A stretch of 44,034 nt of DNA from Bacteroidales bacterium 6E (GTDB lineage Bacteria > Bacteroidota > Bacteroidia > Bacteroidales > Prolixibacteraceae): the NCBI GenBank assembly GCA_001270045.2, contig DF970670.1, positions 1 to 44,034 of the forward strand, given 5' to 3'. The position numbers were made by a program, and so were the translations under genes. This document shows, piece by piece, positions 26,561-35,380 of the stretch (position 1 is the first letter of the stretch; every line of letters starts with the position of its first letter). The notes under the pieces are model-generated. The model was not told the DNA's origin and ran no database searches. It worked only from the letters and a program-made list of their open reading frames with translations.

Positions 26561-26836
26561 ATGCAGTCATCCGATTCAAGCTGGAGGTGGTTGCATACCT
26601 TAGGCAATATTGTCACAAGGGATGAAAGCGGAAATCCGCTCAGGATGGTTGGAACCATTATGGATATCACCGAAAGAAAAATGAATGAGGAAAAAATCAA
26701 GGACCATCTTCATGAACTTCAACGCTGGCATGAGGCCACCCTGGGTCGTGAAAACAGGATCATGGAGCTGAAAAAGGAGGTAAACATACTTTTACAGGAA
26801 GCGGCAAAACCTCCCAAATATTTCAGTGTTTTATGA
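26561..26836 (+). pseudogene. PAS/PAC protein, 3' part (frameshifted)
   Basis: This 91-codon frame holds the second half of a PAS_3-type domain (SSWRWLHTLGNIV, then VGTIMDITERK). It ends in the coiled linker LQRWHEATLGRENRIMELKK and AAKPPKY, a tail that usually joins PAS domains to a kinase core in other proteins. Here it ends 13 bp before the next kinase gene without a kinase of its own. The ATG at 26561 is internal to the PAS fold and is unlikely to be a true start; the frame is open back to the TAA at 26465-26467. The likely whole gene is 26112-26836. Confidence 0.7.
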
Positions 26837-26849
26837 AAAATGACAATAT

Positions 26850-28691
26850 ATGATCGATTCCACCTTTCTTCATCTGATATATAACACGGCATTATTGCTT
26901 ATGCTGGTATTTATCTTTGATGTGTTTGTCATCAGGTGGCATCATGCCAGTACCCTCAAACTTCAAATACCAACAGGTATAATTCTAGGATTGATTGGCA
27001 TTATCCTCATTGAAACCCACTGGACACTTGAGAACGGTGTTATGTTCGATGCAAGGTCAATACTGATCAGCATTTCCGGATTATATTTTGGGTTTGTCCC
27101 AACCCTCGTGGCAATGATCATTACCTCCCTGTTTCGTTTGTCAGAAGGGGGTATTGGCACCTTTACCGGAATACTGACAATCATCACATCCGGATTTCTG
27201 GGAATAGGATGGAGACATTACAGAAAAAGAGATTTCCCTGAATATTCCTTGGCAGAATTGTACATATTTGGCCTCATCCTTCATGCAGCCATAATGCTAT
27301 TGATGTTTACCCTTCCCAACAAGGAAGCTATCACAACCATCAAAGGTGTGGCATTTCCCATACTGCTGATTTATCCTGTTGGGACAGCCCTCCTGGGCAT
27401 GTTTATGACCAACCGGCTTCAACGTGAAAAACTGGTCCGTAAAATCAGGGAAGATGAAACCAAGCTAAAAATCATTGCCGACCATACAACCGATTGGGAT
27501 TACTGGCTATCACCCAAGGGTGAATTCATCTATTGTTCCGGTTCATGCCTGCAGGTGACCGGATATGCAGACAGTGACTTTTATGCAGACAGTGAACTCC
27601 TTGAACGTATCATTTATGCAGACGACAAGGAGAAAATGATCAACCATCTGAAAAGGGACTGCAGCAAGGGCCCGGCACAATTGGAAATAAGGTTTGTGCA
27701 TCAGGGAGGCGACATCAGGTGGGGGAACCATTCATGCCTGCCCATTTACGACAATGAAGGAAAATTTATAGGCACAAGAGGTACCGTCAGAAATATTACC
27801 GAGCAAAAAGAGTCAGAAATCAAGATCAGGGATAAAAACAAGGAAATCAGCCAAATACTCAGCATGACCGAGAATTCACGCCGCGCGCTGCTTAGTGTGG
27901 TGGAAGACCAGAAAATCATACAGGAAGAGCTTGCCCTACTGAATGCCGAGTTGGAGCAAAGGGTCGAGGATCGGACTGCCCTGTTAACTGCAGCCAACCG
28001 TGAATTGGAAGCTTTCAGCTACTCAGTTTCACATGACCTTCGCGCACCACTCAGGGGAATTTCAGGTTTCACTGAGATTCTCATGAACGAATACAGCCAT
28101 AAATTAGGGGAGGAAGGAGAGCATTTATGTAGTGTCATCAGAGACAATACCATTAAAATGGCGAAGTTGATCGAGGATCTGCTATCATTCTCACGGTTGT
28201 CGAGAAAAGAGTTACAGAAATCGGAAATCGACATAAAATCCATGTTCAGGTCGATGTATTTTGAAATCACCTCACCGGAAGAAAGAGAAAAAATTGAACT
28301 TAGAATCGGCGATCTCGAGAACTGTTATGGGGATACCTCAATGATGCGGCTTGTGGTTGCCAACCTGCTGTCGAATGCCATTAAATACTCTTCAGGAAAA
28401 AAGAGACAGATAATTAGTGTATTCGGTAAGCGGGAAGACCATAAACTTGTTTATTTTGTAAAGGACAATGGTGTCGGTTTTGACATGAAATATAAGGACA
28501 AACTGTTCGGGGTTTTCCAGCGCCTCCACAGTGCCTCCGAATTTGAAGGTACCGGTGTAGGATTAGCCAACGTACAGAGAATCATTCACCGGCACGAGGG
28601 AGATGTAGGTGCCGAAAGTACGCTCGGTGAGGGAGCCACATTCTGGTTTTCGTTACCGGACCATTTAGATCAGGCCATTCAAATCAAATAA
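26850..28691 (+). CDS. Membrane histidine kinase, 5TM-LYT-like sensor with PAS
   Basis: In this 613-residue kinase the first 190 residues form five or six membrane helices resembling the LytS/YhcK sensor (5TMR-LYT), with MFDARSILISISGLYFGFVP and PTGIILGLIGIILIE as typical parts. A PAS/PAC unit follows (about 205-325, ending GTVRNITEQKES). Then comes a coiled segment with LNAELEQRVEDRT (about 350-385) and a phytochrome-type kinase core with H395 in SVSHDLRAPLRG. The ATPase domain has NLLSNAIKYSS, DNGVGFDMKY and GTGVGLANVQRI. It is closely followed (14 bp) by a stand-alone receiver of the type that commonly partners such kinases. Confidence 0.92.
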   Translation: MIDSTFLHLIYNTALLLMLVFIFDVFVIRWHHASTLKLQIPTGIILGLIGIILIETHWTLENGVMFDARSILISISGLYFGFVPTLVAMIITSLFRLSEGGIGTFTGILTIITSGFLGIGWRHYRKRDFPEYSLAELYIFGLILHAAIMLLMFTLPNKEAITTIKGVAFPILLIYPVGTALLGMFMTNRLQREKLVRKIREDETKLKIIADHTTDWDYWLSPKGEFIYCSGSCLQVTGYADSDFYADSELLERIIYADDKEKMINHLKRDCSKGPAQLEIRFVHQGGDIRWGNHSCLPIYDNEGKFIGTRGTVRNITEQKESEIKIRDKNKEISQILSMTENSRRALLSVVEDQKIIQEELALLNAELEQRVEDRTALLTAANRELEAFSYSVSHDLRAPLRGISGFTEILMNEYSHKLGEEGEHLCSVIRDNTIKMAKLIEDLLSFSRLSRKELQKSEIDIKSMFRSMYFEITSPEEREKIELRIGDLENCYGDTSMMRLVVANLLSNAIKYSSGKKRQIISVFGKREDHKLVYFVKDNGVGFDMKYKDKLFGVFQRLHSASEFEGTGVGLANVQRIIHRHEGDVGAESTLGEGATFWFSLPDHLDQAIQIK

Positions 28692-28705
28692 AGGGACTAT
28701 AACAG

Positions 28706-29152
28706 ATGAATAAAACATTTGAATCAGAAGTGCTTCTCATCGAAGACAACCCGAACGATGCCGAACTTACCATACGGGCAGTAAAAAAACAGGGAATGGG
28801 CATTAAGATTCATCATGTTAAAGATGGAGAAGAGGCCATGAACTTCCTTTTTGACGAAAACCGCAAGGTACATAGGCAACAAATCGCAAAAATAAAAGTC
28901 ATATTCCTTGACCTGAAACTGCCGAAAATCATGGGACTTGAAATTCTCAGGGAACTAAAGGATAATCCCCATACCTCCCATATTCCGGTAATCATCCTTA
29001 GTTCGAGCAGGGAAGATAGTGACATTAACACTGCATATCATTATGGTGTAAATGGCTATATTGTGAAGCCGGTAATTTACGAGGATTACACCGATGCCAT
29101 CCAGAATGCGGCACGTTTCTGGCTATTTATCAATGAAACTATCAGGATCTGA
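28706..29152 (+). CDS. Stand-alone response regulator receiver (Rcp1-like)
   Basis: The 148-residue protein is a single receiver domain with acidic pocket E13/D14, phospho-acceptor D69 in FLDLKLPK and K121 in YIVKPV. The insertion after the second helix (DENRKVHRQQ) and the FLDLKLP and SSSREDSD segments are typical of the Rcp1 subgroup, which accepts phosphate from phytochrome-type kinases such as the upstream gene. It has no output domain and may relay phosphate to the REC-containing proteins of the cluster. It ends 2 bp before the next gene. Confidence 0.93.
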   Translation: MNKTFESEVLLIEDNPNDAELTIRAVKKQGMGIKIHHVKDGEEAMNFLFDENRKVHRQQIAKIKVIFLDLKLPKIMGLEILRELKDNPHTSHIPVIILSSSREDSDINTAYHYGVNGYIVKPVIYEDYTDAIQNAARFWLFINETIRI

Positions 29153-29154
29153 AC

Positions 29155-31923
29155 ATGAAAGACAGCGTAAAAATTCTTTTGGTTGAGGACTTGCCCTCTG
29201 ATGCACAGCTGGCCAAATATGAACTAAAAAAAGTATTTGACCAGATGGAAATCAGGCTTGCCGACAATGAACCTGATTTTCGTAATGCTTTATCCGATTT
29301 TCAACCGGATATTGTTATTTCGGATTACCAAATGCCAGCATTTGATGGCATGACGGCATTGAAAATCGTTCTTGATAAATCCCCAAACACTCCGGTTATA
29401 CTGCTAACTGGTTCAATGAATGAGGATACCGCCGTGGAGTGTATGAAAACTGGGGCAGCCGATTATGTCATCAAGGAGCATATCAAACGACTGGGTCAGG
29501 CTGTGCTTAGCGCCCTCGAGCAAAAGGAGATCCGCAAACAGAAAAACGAAACCCAGAGATTGTTGGAGGAGAGTGAGAAAAGATACCGAAACCTGTTTGA
29601 AACCATGGCCCAGGGGGTTATTTACCAGGATAGCCGGGGACGGATTTTCAGCGTCAACCGTTCAGCCGAAAAAATTTTGGGGTACAGTGAAGAATTGTTG
29701 ACAACCCGAATTTCTGACATTTCAGTATGGGAAGCGGTCAGGGAGGATGGAACAAGACTCAGTCCCGAAGACTTTCCCTCAATGCTGGCACTTCGTACAG
29801 GAAGAGAGGTTCGAGATGTTATTGGGTTTATGAACCCGGAAACCCAAAAGCATACCTGGATCAGGGTCAACAGCAAACCAGAATTCCTTAAAGGAGAAAA
29901 TCAACCATTTCAGGTATATTCAACATTGGAAGACATCACTCACCTTAAGGAGCTGCTGATCGAGCTGAACGATCTCAACCAGGACCTCGAAAAGCGTGTC
30001 GAGGAGAGAACGAATGAGATTTTCCAGCTTTCAAAATTACAGCAGGCCATCCTTGGGAATGCCGGTTTGGGTATATTTTCAGCAACCCCTGAAGGGACGA
30101 TCCAGCTTTTTAACCCGGCAGCCGAGCAAATGCTGGGATATTCATCATCAGAGGTTACGGGCAGGGAAACTCCCCTGCTATTTCACGACGACCAGGAAAT
30201 CGAAGCTTTGACCCAAGGGACGAATACACACAATAACGAACCTACAACTCCCTATTTTAACTTGCTCGTCAATTTACTGGACGGACAAGATTCCTTTACC
30301 CGTGAAATGACTTTCAAAAGAAAGGACGGAACCCGTTTCCCGGGTAAACTTACGCTGTCGACCTATTCCGACGAATCAGGAAACATTTTGGGAATCATCG
30401 GTATCCTCATGGACATTACCCTTGAAAAACAGGCAGTCGAATCATTGCGAAAAAGTGAGACCGAAAACAGGGCAATCCTCGATGCGGTTCCGGATGTCCT
30501 TTTCCGTTTGAACCAGAATGGTGACTTTATTTATTCCCATTTCTCAGATGCTAATCATCTTTTTACCCTGCCTGAAAACTACCTGGGGAAAAATCTGAAG
30601 GAAGTGCTTCCATCTGACATCGCATCCCTTTCTTTGGAAAAACTTTGCCAGGCCTTCCAAACAAAGGAAACCGTCACTTTTGAATATTCGCTTGAAAACA
30701 ATGGTGATGCCCAATTCTTCGAGAACCGAATTATCGCACTATCAAACCAGGAGGCACTTTCCATCATCAGGGATATCACCGAAAGGAACAAAGCCATGGC
30801 TGCCCTCCAGTGGAACGAATCACTGATGAAAATGATGACGGCCACCTCGCCCCTGGCGTTCCTGGTGATTGACCATACGAACGATGACATTGTTTTCTTC
30901 AACCATCGTTACTGTGAAATCTGGGGACTGACTGACAAGGAAAACGAAATCAGGGAAAAGAAATTAAAAAACAACGACCTGATCAAATATTGCCAGCCGC
31001 TGATTTCAATTCCGAAATTCATTAAAACCTCATATCGCCCATTGGAGGATATCGACAACAGGGAAATCATCGAGGATGTTATACCCTTTGTCGATGGCCG
31101 TTACATCAGAAGGTATTCGGCCCAGATCAGGGGACTCGAGGATGAATACTTCGGAAGGCTTTACATCTTTGAAGATATCACCGAAAAGGAGAGCCTTGCC
31201 CATTCTCTTATGGAAGCCATTGAGCGCGAGAAGGAGCTGAATGAAATGAAATCGAAATTCGTATCCATGGCTTCCCATGAATTCAGGACACCCTTGGCTT
31301 CGATCCTGATGGCGACTGAAACCATGGAGAACTATTTTGACCGGATGAACAAGGAGGAATTAAAGAAATACCTCCAGCGAATCCGGAAAAACATTGAATT
31401 TCTCCGCGAAATGATCAACAAATTCCTCAATCTTTCAAGAATTGAAACGGGGAAGATGCCGTTTATGCCTGAATCGACAGAAATTGTAACGTTTATTAAT
31501 AACTGGCTGGAGGAGTTTTTGATTAAAAATCCGATCAAACAGACCATCCGGTTTGAGAAGGAATTCAATGAGGCTACCATGACCATCGACAGGCAGTTGA
31601 TGCTTCAGGTTTTCGATAACCTGGTGACCAATTCAATCAAATATTCACCCGAAGATGGTATTATTAAGATTCGTGTGGAGAAAATGGAAGACAGTTTCCG
31701 TTTTACCATCGAGGACAAGGGCATCGGGATTCCGGCCAAAGACCAGGGCAAACTTTTTGAGGCATTCTTCAGGGCTTCCAACACCGGAAATATCCATGGC
31801 ACAGGACTAGGCTTGCCCCTGGTGAAACAGATCGTTGACCGCCATGATGGAAAACTATGGTTTGAAAGCACTGAAAACGTGGGGACGACCTTCTATGTGG
31901 AAATCCCATGTAATCTGGAATAG
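29155..31923 (+). CDS. Receiver-PAS4-histidine kinase hybrid
   Basis: This 922-residue soluble kinase has a receiver domain at 1-125 with E11/D12, D57 (SDYQMPAFDG) and K107. Four PAS-like units follow at about 138-265, 298-425, 435-545 and 550-680; the first two are joined by a coiled stretch around LNQDLEKRVEERTNE. The kinase core has H708 in MASHEFRTPLAS and an ATPase domain with NLVTNSIKYSPE, DKGIGIP and HGTGLGLPLVKQI. The core strongly resembles that of the 24191 kinase. It starts 2 bp after the stand-alone receiver, so kinase, receiver and this hybrid are probably one transcript. Confidence 0.93.
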   Translation: MKDSVKILLVEDLPSDAQLAKYELKKVFDQMEIRLADNEPDFRNALSDFQPDIVISDYQMPAFDGMTALKIVLDKSPNTPVILLTGSMNEDTAVECMKTGAADYVIKEHIKRLGQAVLSALEQKEIRKQKNETQRLLEESEKRYRNLFETMAQGVIYQDSRGRIFSVNRSAEKILGYSEELLTTRISDISVWEAVREDGTRLSPEDFPSMLALRTGREVRDVIGFMNPETQKHTWIRVNSKPEFLKGENQPFQVYSTLEDITHLKELLIELNDLNQDLEKRVEERTNEIFQLSKLQQAILGNAGLGIFSATPEGTIQLFNPAAEQMLGYSSSEVTGRETPLLFHDDQEIEALTQGTNTHNNEPTTPYFNLLVNLLDGQDSFTREMTFKRKDGTRFPGKLTLSTYSDESGNILGIIGILMDITLEKQAVESLRKSETENRAILDAVPDVLFRLNQNGDFIYSHFSDANHLFTLPENYLGKNLKEVLPSDIASLSLEKLCQAFQTKETVTFEYSLENNGDAQFFENRIIALSNQEALSIIRDITERNKAMAALQWNESLMKMMTATSPLAFLVIDHTNDDIVFFNHRYCEIWGLTDKENEIREKKLKNNDLIKYCQPLISIPKFIKTSYRPLEDIDNREIIEDVIPFVDGRYIRRYSAQIRGLEDEYFGRLYIFEDITEKESLAHSLMEAIEREKELNEMKSKFVSMASHEFRTPLASILMATETMENYFDRMNKEELKKYLQRIRKNIEFLREMINKFLNLSRIETGKMPFMPESTEIVTFINNWLEEFLIKNPIKQTIRFEKEFNEATMTIDRQLMLQVFDNLVTNSIKYSPEDGIIKIRVEKMEDSFRFTIEDKGIGIPAKDQGKLFEAFFRASNTGNIHGTGLGLPLVKQIVDRHDGKLWFESTENVGTTFYVEIPCNLE

Positions 31924-31995
31924 CGTGCCTTTTCAGGCTTTCAACTGATTATTTCAACTATTCAGCCAAAGGACCATGTCTCCGGACGGGGTCAA

Positions 31996-33816
31996 CTAAA
32001 ACATCTGTAATTTATGCAAAGTGGTATACCGACCATCCAGGGCCAATAGCTCTTCATGGGTACCGGTTTCCACAATCCTGCCTTTATGAAGAACGCAAAT
32101 GAATGTTGCATTCTTGATGGTCGACAACCGATGGGCAATCACCAGTGAAGTCCGGTTTTTCATAAGGTTGTCGAGTGCATCCTGCACAAGCCGTTCTGAT
32201 TCAGTGTCAAGTGCCGAGGTAGCCTCATCAAGGATCAGGATGGGAGGGTTCTTTAAAATAGCCCTGGCAATGCTAAGACGCTGTCGCTGACCTCCTGAAA
32301 GCTTGCTTCCCCGGTCACCAATGACCGTCTGATAGCCTTTCTCGGTTTCCATGATGAAATCATGTGCATTGGCAACACGGGCTGCCGCTTCAACCTCCGC
32401 CTGCGTTGCATGTCCAACCCCAAAGCTGATGTTATTGTAGATGGTGTCATTAAACAGGATCGCTTCCTGGTTGACATTGCCCATCAAATTTCGCAGGTCG
32501 TGAAGTTTCAGGTCACGGATATCGACACCATCGATGAGGATCTGGCCTTCCTGCACGTCGTAAAAGCGGGGAAGCAGATCGGCGAAGGTTGTCTTGCCGC
32601 TTCCCGACTGCCCGACCAGGGCTACCGTGCTCCCTTTGGGAATATCAACCGTGATGTTTTTCAGGACACGCTTGTCGTTATAGGCAAATGAAACATCCTT
32701 GTAGGAGATTTTTGAATTTAGGGTCGAAACGGGAAGCGCATTCTCCTTTTCCTTTATGGTGATATCGGCCAGCAGGATCATGTCGATCCTGTCCATCGCG
32801 GCCAGTCCCTTCTGGATGCTGTACAACGCATTGGTGAAAGCCTTGGCCGGATTGATGATCTGGTAGAAAATCCCAAGATAGGCAATGAATTCAGGCCCCG
32901 ACAATTCACTGTTCTGGCTCAGGATCAGGGTACCCCCAAACCAAACAACAATGACCACCAAAATGGTTCCCAGGAATTCACTCATGGGATGGGCCAGTTC
33001 ACGGCGCCACATCAGTCGGTTCATGATACTCCGGTACTCATTCAGCTCACCATCAAAACGGGTTTCCATCTTATTCTCGGCATTAAATGCCTTGATGATC
33101 CGGAGACCTCCCAGGGTTTCCTCTATGATCGTGAGTAGCACACCCATCTTGTCCTGTCCCTCCCGGCTCACCTTTTTCAGCGACTTACCTACCTTACCGA
33201 TTATGAAACCGGCTATTGGCAACACAATAAAAATAAATAGCGTCAATGAAGGGCTCATGACCAGCATCGAAGCCAGGAACACAACGATCAGCACCGGGTT
33301 CTTCAGGAACATGTCGAGCGACGACATGATCGAATTCTCCACTTCGGTCACATCGCCTGAAATCCTTGCCATGATATCACCCTTTCTCTCTTCCGAAAAG
33401 AATGGAAGTGCCAGGTGCAGCATCCGGGTGTATATCTGGCTGCGGATATCACGCACCACCCCATTACGTATAAATACGGCCTGATAGGCCCCCAGGTAGG
33501 CAAATCCCACCTTGAGCATGGTAGCGATGATCACGAAAAATCCGACAAACAGCAAAGACCAGCCGGCACCGTAAGTTATCTTAAACAAGGTCAGGTAATA
33601 ATAAAGGTTATTGGAAACGGAATCGATGGTCGCCTCCCATGGAACCAGCTCCTGCACATCCTTGGCCATGCCGAACAGAATCTCCAAAATAGGTATCATC
33701 ATGCCCACCGAAAAGACGGCAAACAATGCTGACAGGAAGTTATAGAAAAAGTTCAGGCCGAGATTGAACTTATATGGCGGAATATACCGCTTGAGAATAT
33801 TGATAAATTCTTTCAT
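31996..33816 (-). CDS. msbA: MsbA-like ABC exporter (permease-ATPase half-transporter)
   Basis: This 606-residue half-transporter has six membrane helices (about 1-335) fused to an ATPase domain. Walker A GQSGSGKT is at 402-409, the signature LSGGQ at 506-510, Walker B ILILDE at 526-531 and the H-loop histidine at 562. It should act as a homodimer in the inner membrane, and the closest known relatives export lipid A (MsbA) or other lipids and peptides. The substrate is inferred from resemblance and chromosomal housekeeping context only. Its start lies 10 bp after purB, so it is probably read from the purB promoter. Confidence 0.88.
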   Translation of the reverse strand: MKEFINILKRYIPPYKFNLGLNFFYNFLSALFAVFSVGMMIPILEILFGMAKDVQELVPWEATIDSVSNNLYYYLTLFKITYGAGWSLLFVGFFVIIATMLKVGFAYLGAYQAVFIRNGVVRDIRSQIYTRMLHLALPFFSEERKGDIMARISGDVTEVENSIMSSLDMFLKNPVLIVVFLASMLVMSPSLTLFIFIVLPIAGFIIGKVGKSLKKVSREGQDKMGVLLTIIEETLGGLRIIKAFNAENKMETRFDGELNEYRSIMNRLMWRRELAHPMSEFLGTILVVIVVWFGGTLILSQNSELSGPEFIAYLGIFYQIINPAKAFTNALYSIQKGLAAMDRIDMILLADITIKEKENALPVSTLNSKISYKDVSFAYNDKRVLKNITVDIPKGSTVALVGQSGSGKTTFADLLPRFYDVQEGQILIDGVDIRDLKLHDLRNLMGNVNQEAILFNDTIYNNISFGVGHATQAEVEAAARVANAHDFIMETEKGYQTVIGDRGSKLSGGQRQRLSIARAILKNPPILILDEATSALDTESERLVQDALDNLMKNRTSLVIAHRLSTIKNATFICVLHKGRIVETGTHEELLALDGRYTTLHKLQMF

Positions 33817-33826
33817 CCGGAAGGGT

Positions 33827-35173
33827 CTAGAATATGCCGGTGTAATTATGGGGGGTAATCCTCCTGAGTTCCTCCTTCACGTTTTCCGACACATCGAGGG
33901 TATCGATAAACCGGGCGATGGTCTCACTCGTAATGGCTTCATTGCTTCGCGTGAGTTCTTTCAATGCCTCATAAGGATTGGGATAAGCCTCACGACGCAG
34001 GATGGTCTGGATGGCCTCTCCCACAACTGCCCAGTTCGCCTCCAGGTCGGTATCAATGGCAGCCTTGTTGAGCAACAATTTGCGCAGGCCCCTCATGGTA
34101 GCCTGGATGGCAATCAGGGTATGCGCAAACGGCACTCCGACATATCGGGTAACGGTCGAGTCGGTAAGGTCACGTTGCAGTCGCGAAACCGGCAACTTCT
34201 GAGAAAGGTGTTCGAAGGCAGCGTTGGCGATTCCGATATTCCCTTCCGAGTTTTCGAAATCGATGGGATTGACCTTGTGCGGCATGGTGGACGAACCAAC
34301 CTCACCCGCCTTGATCTTCTGCCTGAAGTAATTCATCGATATATAGGTCCACATATCGCGGTCGAGATCAAGAAGGATGGTATTGATTCGTTTGATAGAG
34401 TCGAAGACAGCCCCGTGATCATCATAATGGGCAATCTGGGTGGTATATTGCGACCTATTTAACCCAAGCTTGTCGAGTGAAAACCGATTGGCAAATTCCT
34501 GCCAGTCGATATGTGGGAATGCCACATGGTGAGCATTGAAATTCCCGGTTGCCCCCCCAAATTTGGAGTAAAGATTAATCTGCCTTAATGAGGCAAGCTC
34601 ACGTTCAAAACGCTCGGTAAAGACCAACAGTTCCTTGCCCAGTTTGGTCGGTGATGCCGGCTGTCCATGGGTCCTGGCAAGCATGGCAATGTCTTTCCAT
34701 TCGGCGGCAAGTTCATTCACTATGCCAACCAGCTTTTCCATCAATGGAAGATACTCATTTTCCAGCGCTTCCTTTATGGAAAGCGGCAATGCGGTATTGT
34801 TGATGTCCTGTGATGTCAGTCCAAAATGGATGAACTCCTTATACTCAGCGATTTTAAGATTGTCGAACTTTTCCTTCAGGAAATATTCCACAGCCTTCAC
34901 ATCATGGTTGGTAGTCCGTTCAATCTCTTTTACCCTTTCCGCATCGGCAATTTTAAAATCCAGATAGATATTACGAAGGGCGGCAAAGACTTCAGCAGAG
35001 AAATTTGCCAACGCCGGCAATGGTATTTCACATAGGGCAATAAAATACTCCACTTCCACCTTCACACGGTATCTGATCAAGGCATATTCACTGAAATATG
35101 CGTCCAGGTTTTCCACCTTTTCACGGTAACGGCCATCAACGGGCGTAATCGCCGTTAAAGAGTTCAGGATCAT
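33827..35173 (-). CDS. purB: Adenylosuccinate lyase
   Basis: PurB cleaves SAICAR and adenylosuccinate in purine synthesis. The 448-residue protein shows the fumarase/aspartase superfamily signature GSSTMPHKVNP (about 293-303), THGQPA with the catalytic histidine near 169, and FGLTSQDINNT. The start at 35173 (MILNSLTAITPVDGRY) is chosen because PurB proteins commonly begin this way. A TTG three codons upstream is less likely. It is followed after 10 bp by the msbA-like gene. Confidence 0.96.
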   Translation of the reverse strand: MILNSLTAITPVDGRYREKVENLDAYFSEYALIRYRVKVEVEYFIALCEIPLPALANFSAEVFAALRNIYLDFKIADAERVKEIERTTNHDVKAVEYFLKEKFDNLKIAEYKEFIHFGLTSQDINNTALPLSIKEALENEYLPLMEKLVGIVNELAAEWKDIAMLARTHGQPASPTKLGKELLVFTERFERELASLRQINLYSKFGGATGNFNAHHVAFPHIDWQEFANRFSLDKLGLNRSQYTTQIAHYDDHGAVFDSIKRINTILLDLDRDMWTYISMNYFRQKIKAGEVGSSTMPHKVNPIDFENSEGNIGIANAAFEHLSQKLPVSRLQRDLTDSTVTRYVGVPFAHTLIAIQATMRGLRKLLLNKAAIDTDLEANWAVVGEAIQTILRREAYPNPYEALKELTRSNEAITSETIARFIDTLDVSENVKEELRRITPHNYTGIF

Positions 35174-35197
35174 GTTGTTCAATTTTTAAATGATCAG

Positions 35198-35228
35198 CAA
35201 AGATAGAATATAACCGGCAATTATTGAA
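35198..35228 (-). promoter_or_regulatory. Candidate Bacteroidota promoter for purB-msbA
   Basis: On the minus strand a perfect -7 box TATCTTTG (35198-35205) lies 19 nt downstream of TTCA (35225-35228), a poor match to TTTG. Transcription would start about 15-18 nt before the ATG at 35173. Confidence 0.45.
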
Positions 35229-35380
35229 GGAAGATATCAGATTGCGCCTAAATCCAATGAAGGTGTTGAAGACTGTCAATAAAATAACGGTAAAATTTCA
35301 TTACTTTGTATAGCTGAACCATATTGGGACCTTTGATTCCATTGATCCAATAATAACCTGTTTGCAAGCAACATAGACCC

